6,223 nt of DNA from JBBQER01 sp052148155 (GTDB lineage Bacteria > Actinomycetota > Acidimicrobiia > IMCC26256 > PALSA-610), in the NCBI GenBank assembly GCA_052148155.1, contig JBKQIY010000122.1, forward strand, positions 1 through 6,223. Reading direction: 5' to 3'. Numbering within the stretch: the stretch's first letter is position 1; the number at the start of each line of letters is the position of its first letter. This document shows positions 6,119 through 6,223 of the stretch, in pieces. The position numbers were made by a program, and so were the translations under genes. The notes beneath the pieces were generated by a model. The model worked only from the letters and a program-made list of their open reading frames with translations. It was not told where the DNA came from and did not search any database.

Positions 6119-6223
6119 TCATCGTCGACGCCGTCGGCGACGGCGAAGCCGCGATCGAACATGCCGACGCCCACTGGCCTGACCTCGTCGTCCTCGACCT
6201 CATGTTGCCAAGACTCGACGGCA
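6105..6223. repeat. Right arm of the 119-base inverted repeat, likely a fold-back copy
   Basis: This is the exact reverse complement of 5965-6083 and reaches the last base of the window, so the true arm may be longer. On the plus strand it re-encodes the receiver segment (EREGLIVDAVGDGE to LMLPRLDG), so the same protein text appears on both strands. The 21-base spacer (6084-6104) breaks the symmetry. On the minus strand, regulator-like sequence continues through the spacer but stops making sense a few codons into this arm. I infer a chimeric read or assembly fold-back, not a natural duplication. Confidence 0.95.

Noticed and set aside
6105..6223. A second, plus-strand response regulator fragment starting near the window end
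   Set aside because: It is an exact reverse-complement copy of the minus-strand gene, with no single-base divergence, so it is treated as a fold-back arm and not a separate gene.
1..6223. CRISPR arrays, insertion sequences, integrase or toxin-antitoxin genes
   Set aside because: I looked for regularly spaced repeats, transposase motifs and paired small genes on both strands and found none. The HNH-like remnant is the only hint of a mobile gene.

Overview
The window is GC-rich. GTG is used as a start, stop/start overlaps are common, and two of the gene families are ones often seen in actinobacteria. This suggests a high-GC, actinobacterium-like chromosome, probably an assembled environmental contig. 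That taxonomic call is an inference from composition and gene style only.

Layout, left to right. (1) Bases 1-1104, plus strand: the 3' part of a MarR-family repressor gene, followed 10 bases later by a small PAPS-type sulfotransferase (Sulfotransfer_4-like) with a good ribosome binding site. They look like one transcription unit. (2) Bases 1300-2175, minus strand and convergent with the first unit: a transglutaminase-like (Cys-His-Asp) protein starting at GTG with no visible Shine-Dalgarno. (3) A divergent intergenic region of 295 bases with a 17-base palindrome, then at 2471-2743, plus strand, a 90-residue winged-helix-like hypothetical protein. (4) Bases 2744-3246: no confident gene. On the minus strand there is what looks like a decayed HNH-nuclease fragment. 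(5) Bases 3247-6118, minus strand: a tightly coupled operon, read right to left. It holds an OmpR-type response regulator (broken at its N-terminus by the window end), a membrane histidine kinase without an extracellular sensor domain, and a nucleotide-sugar epimerase of the dTDP-L-rhamnose 4-epimerase type with an inserted Cys/His zinc-ribbon-like segment. The regulator and kinase genes overlap by ATGA, the kinase and epimerase genes by TGATG. The pair therefore probably controls, or is produced with, a sugar-nucleotide step in surface glycan synthesis.

The most striking structure is at the right end. Bases 5965-6083 and 6105-6223 are a perfect 119-base inverted repeat around a 21-base spacer, running to the last base of the window. 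Its right arm is a reverse-complement copy of the response regulator coding sequence, and it replaces the start of that gene. The best reading is a fold-back (chimeric or assembly) contig end, not biology, so the missing regulator N-terminus and anything beyond about 6104 should not be trusted.

I did not find a clear new defence or mobile system. The items most worth a second look are the terminal palindrome, the signalling-plus-epimerase operon, the HNH-like remnant and the MarR-sulfotransferase pair.
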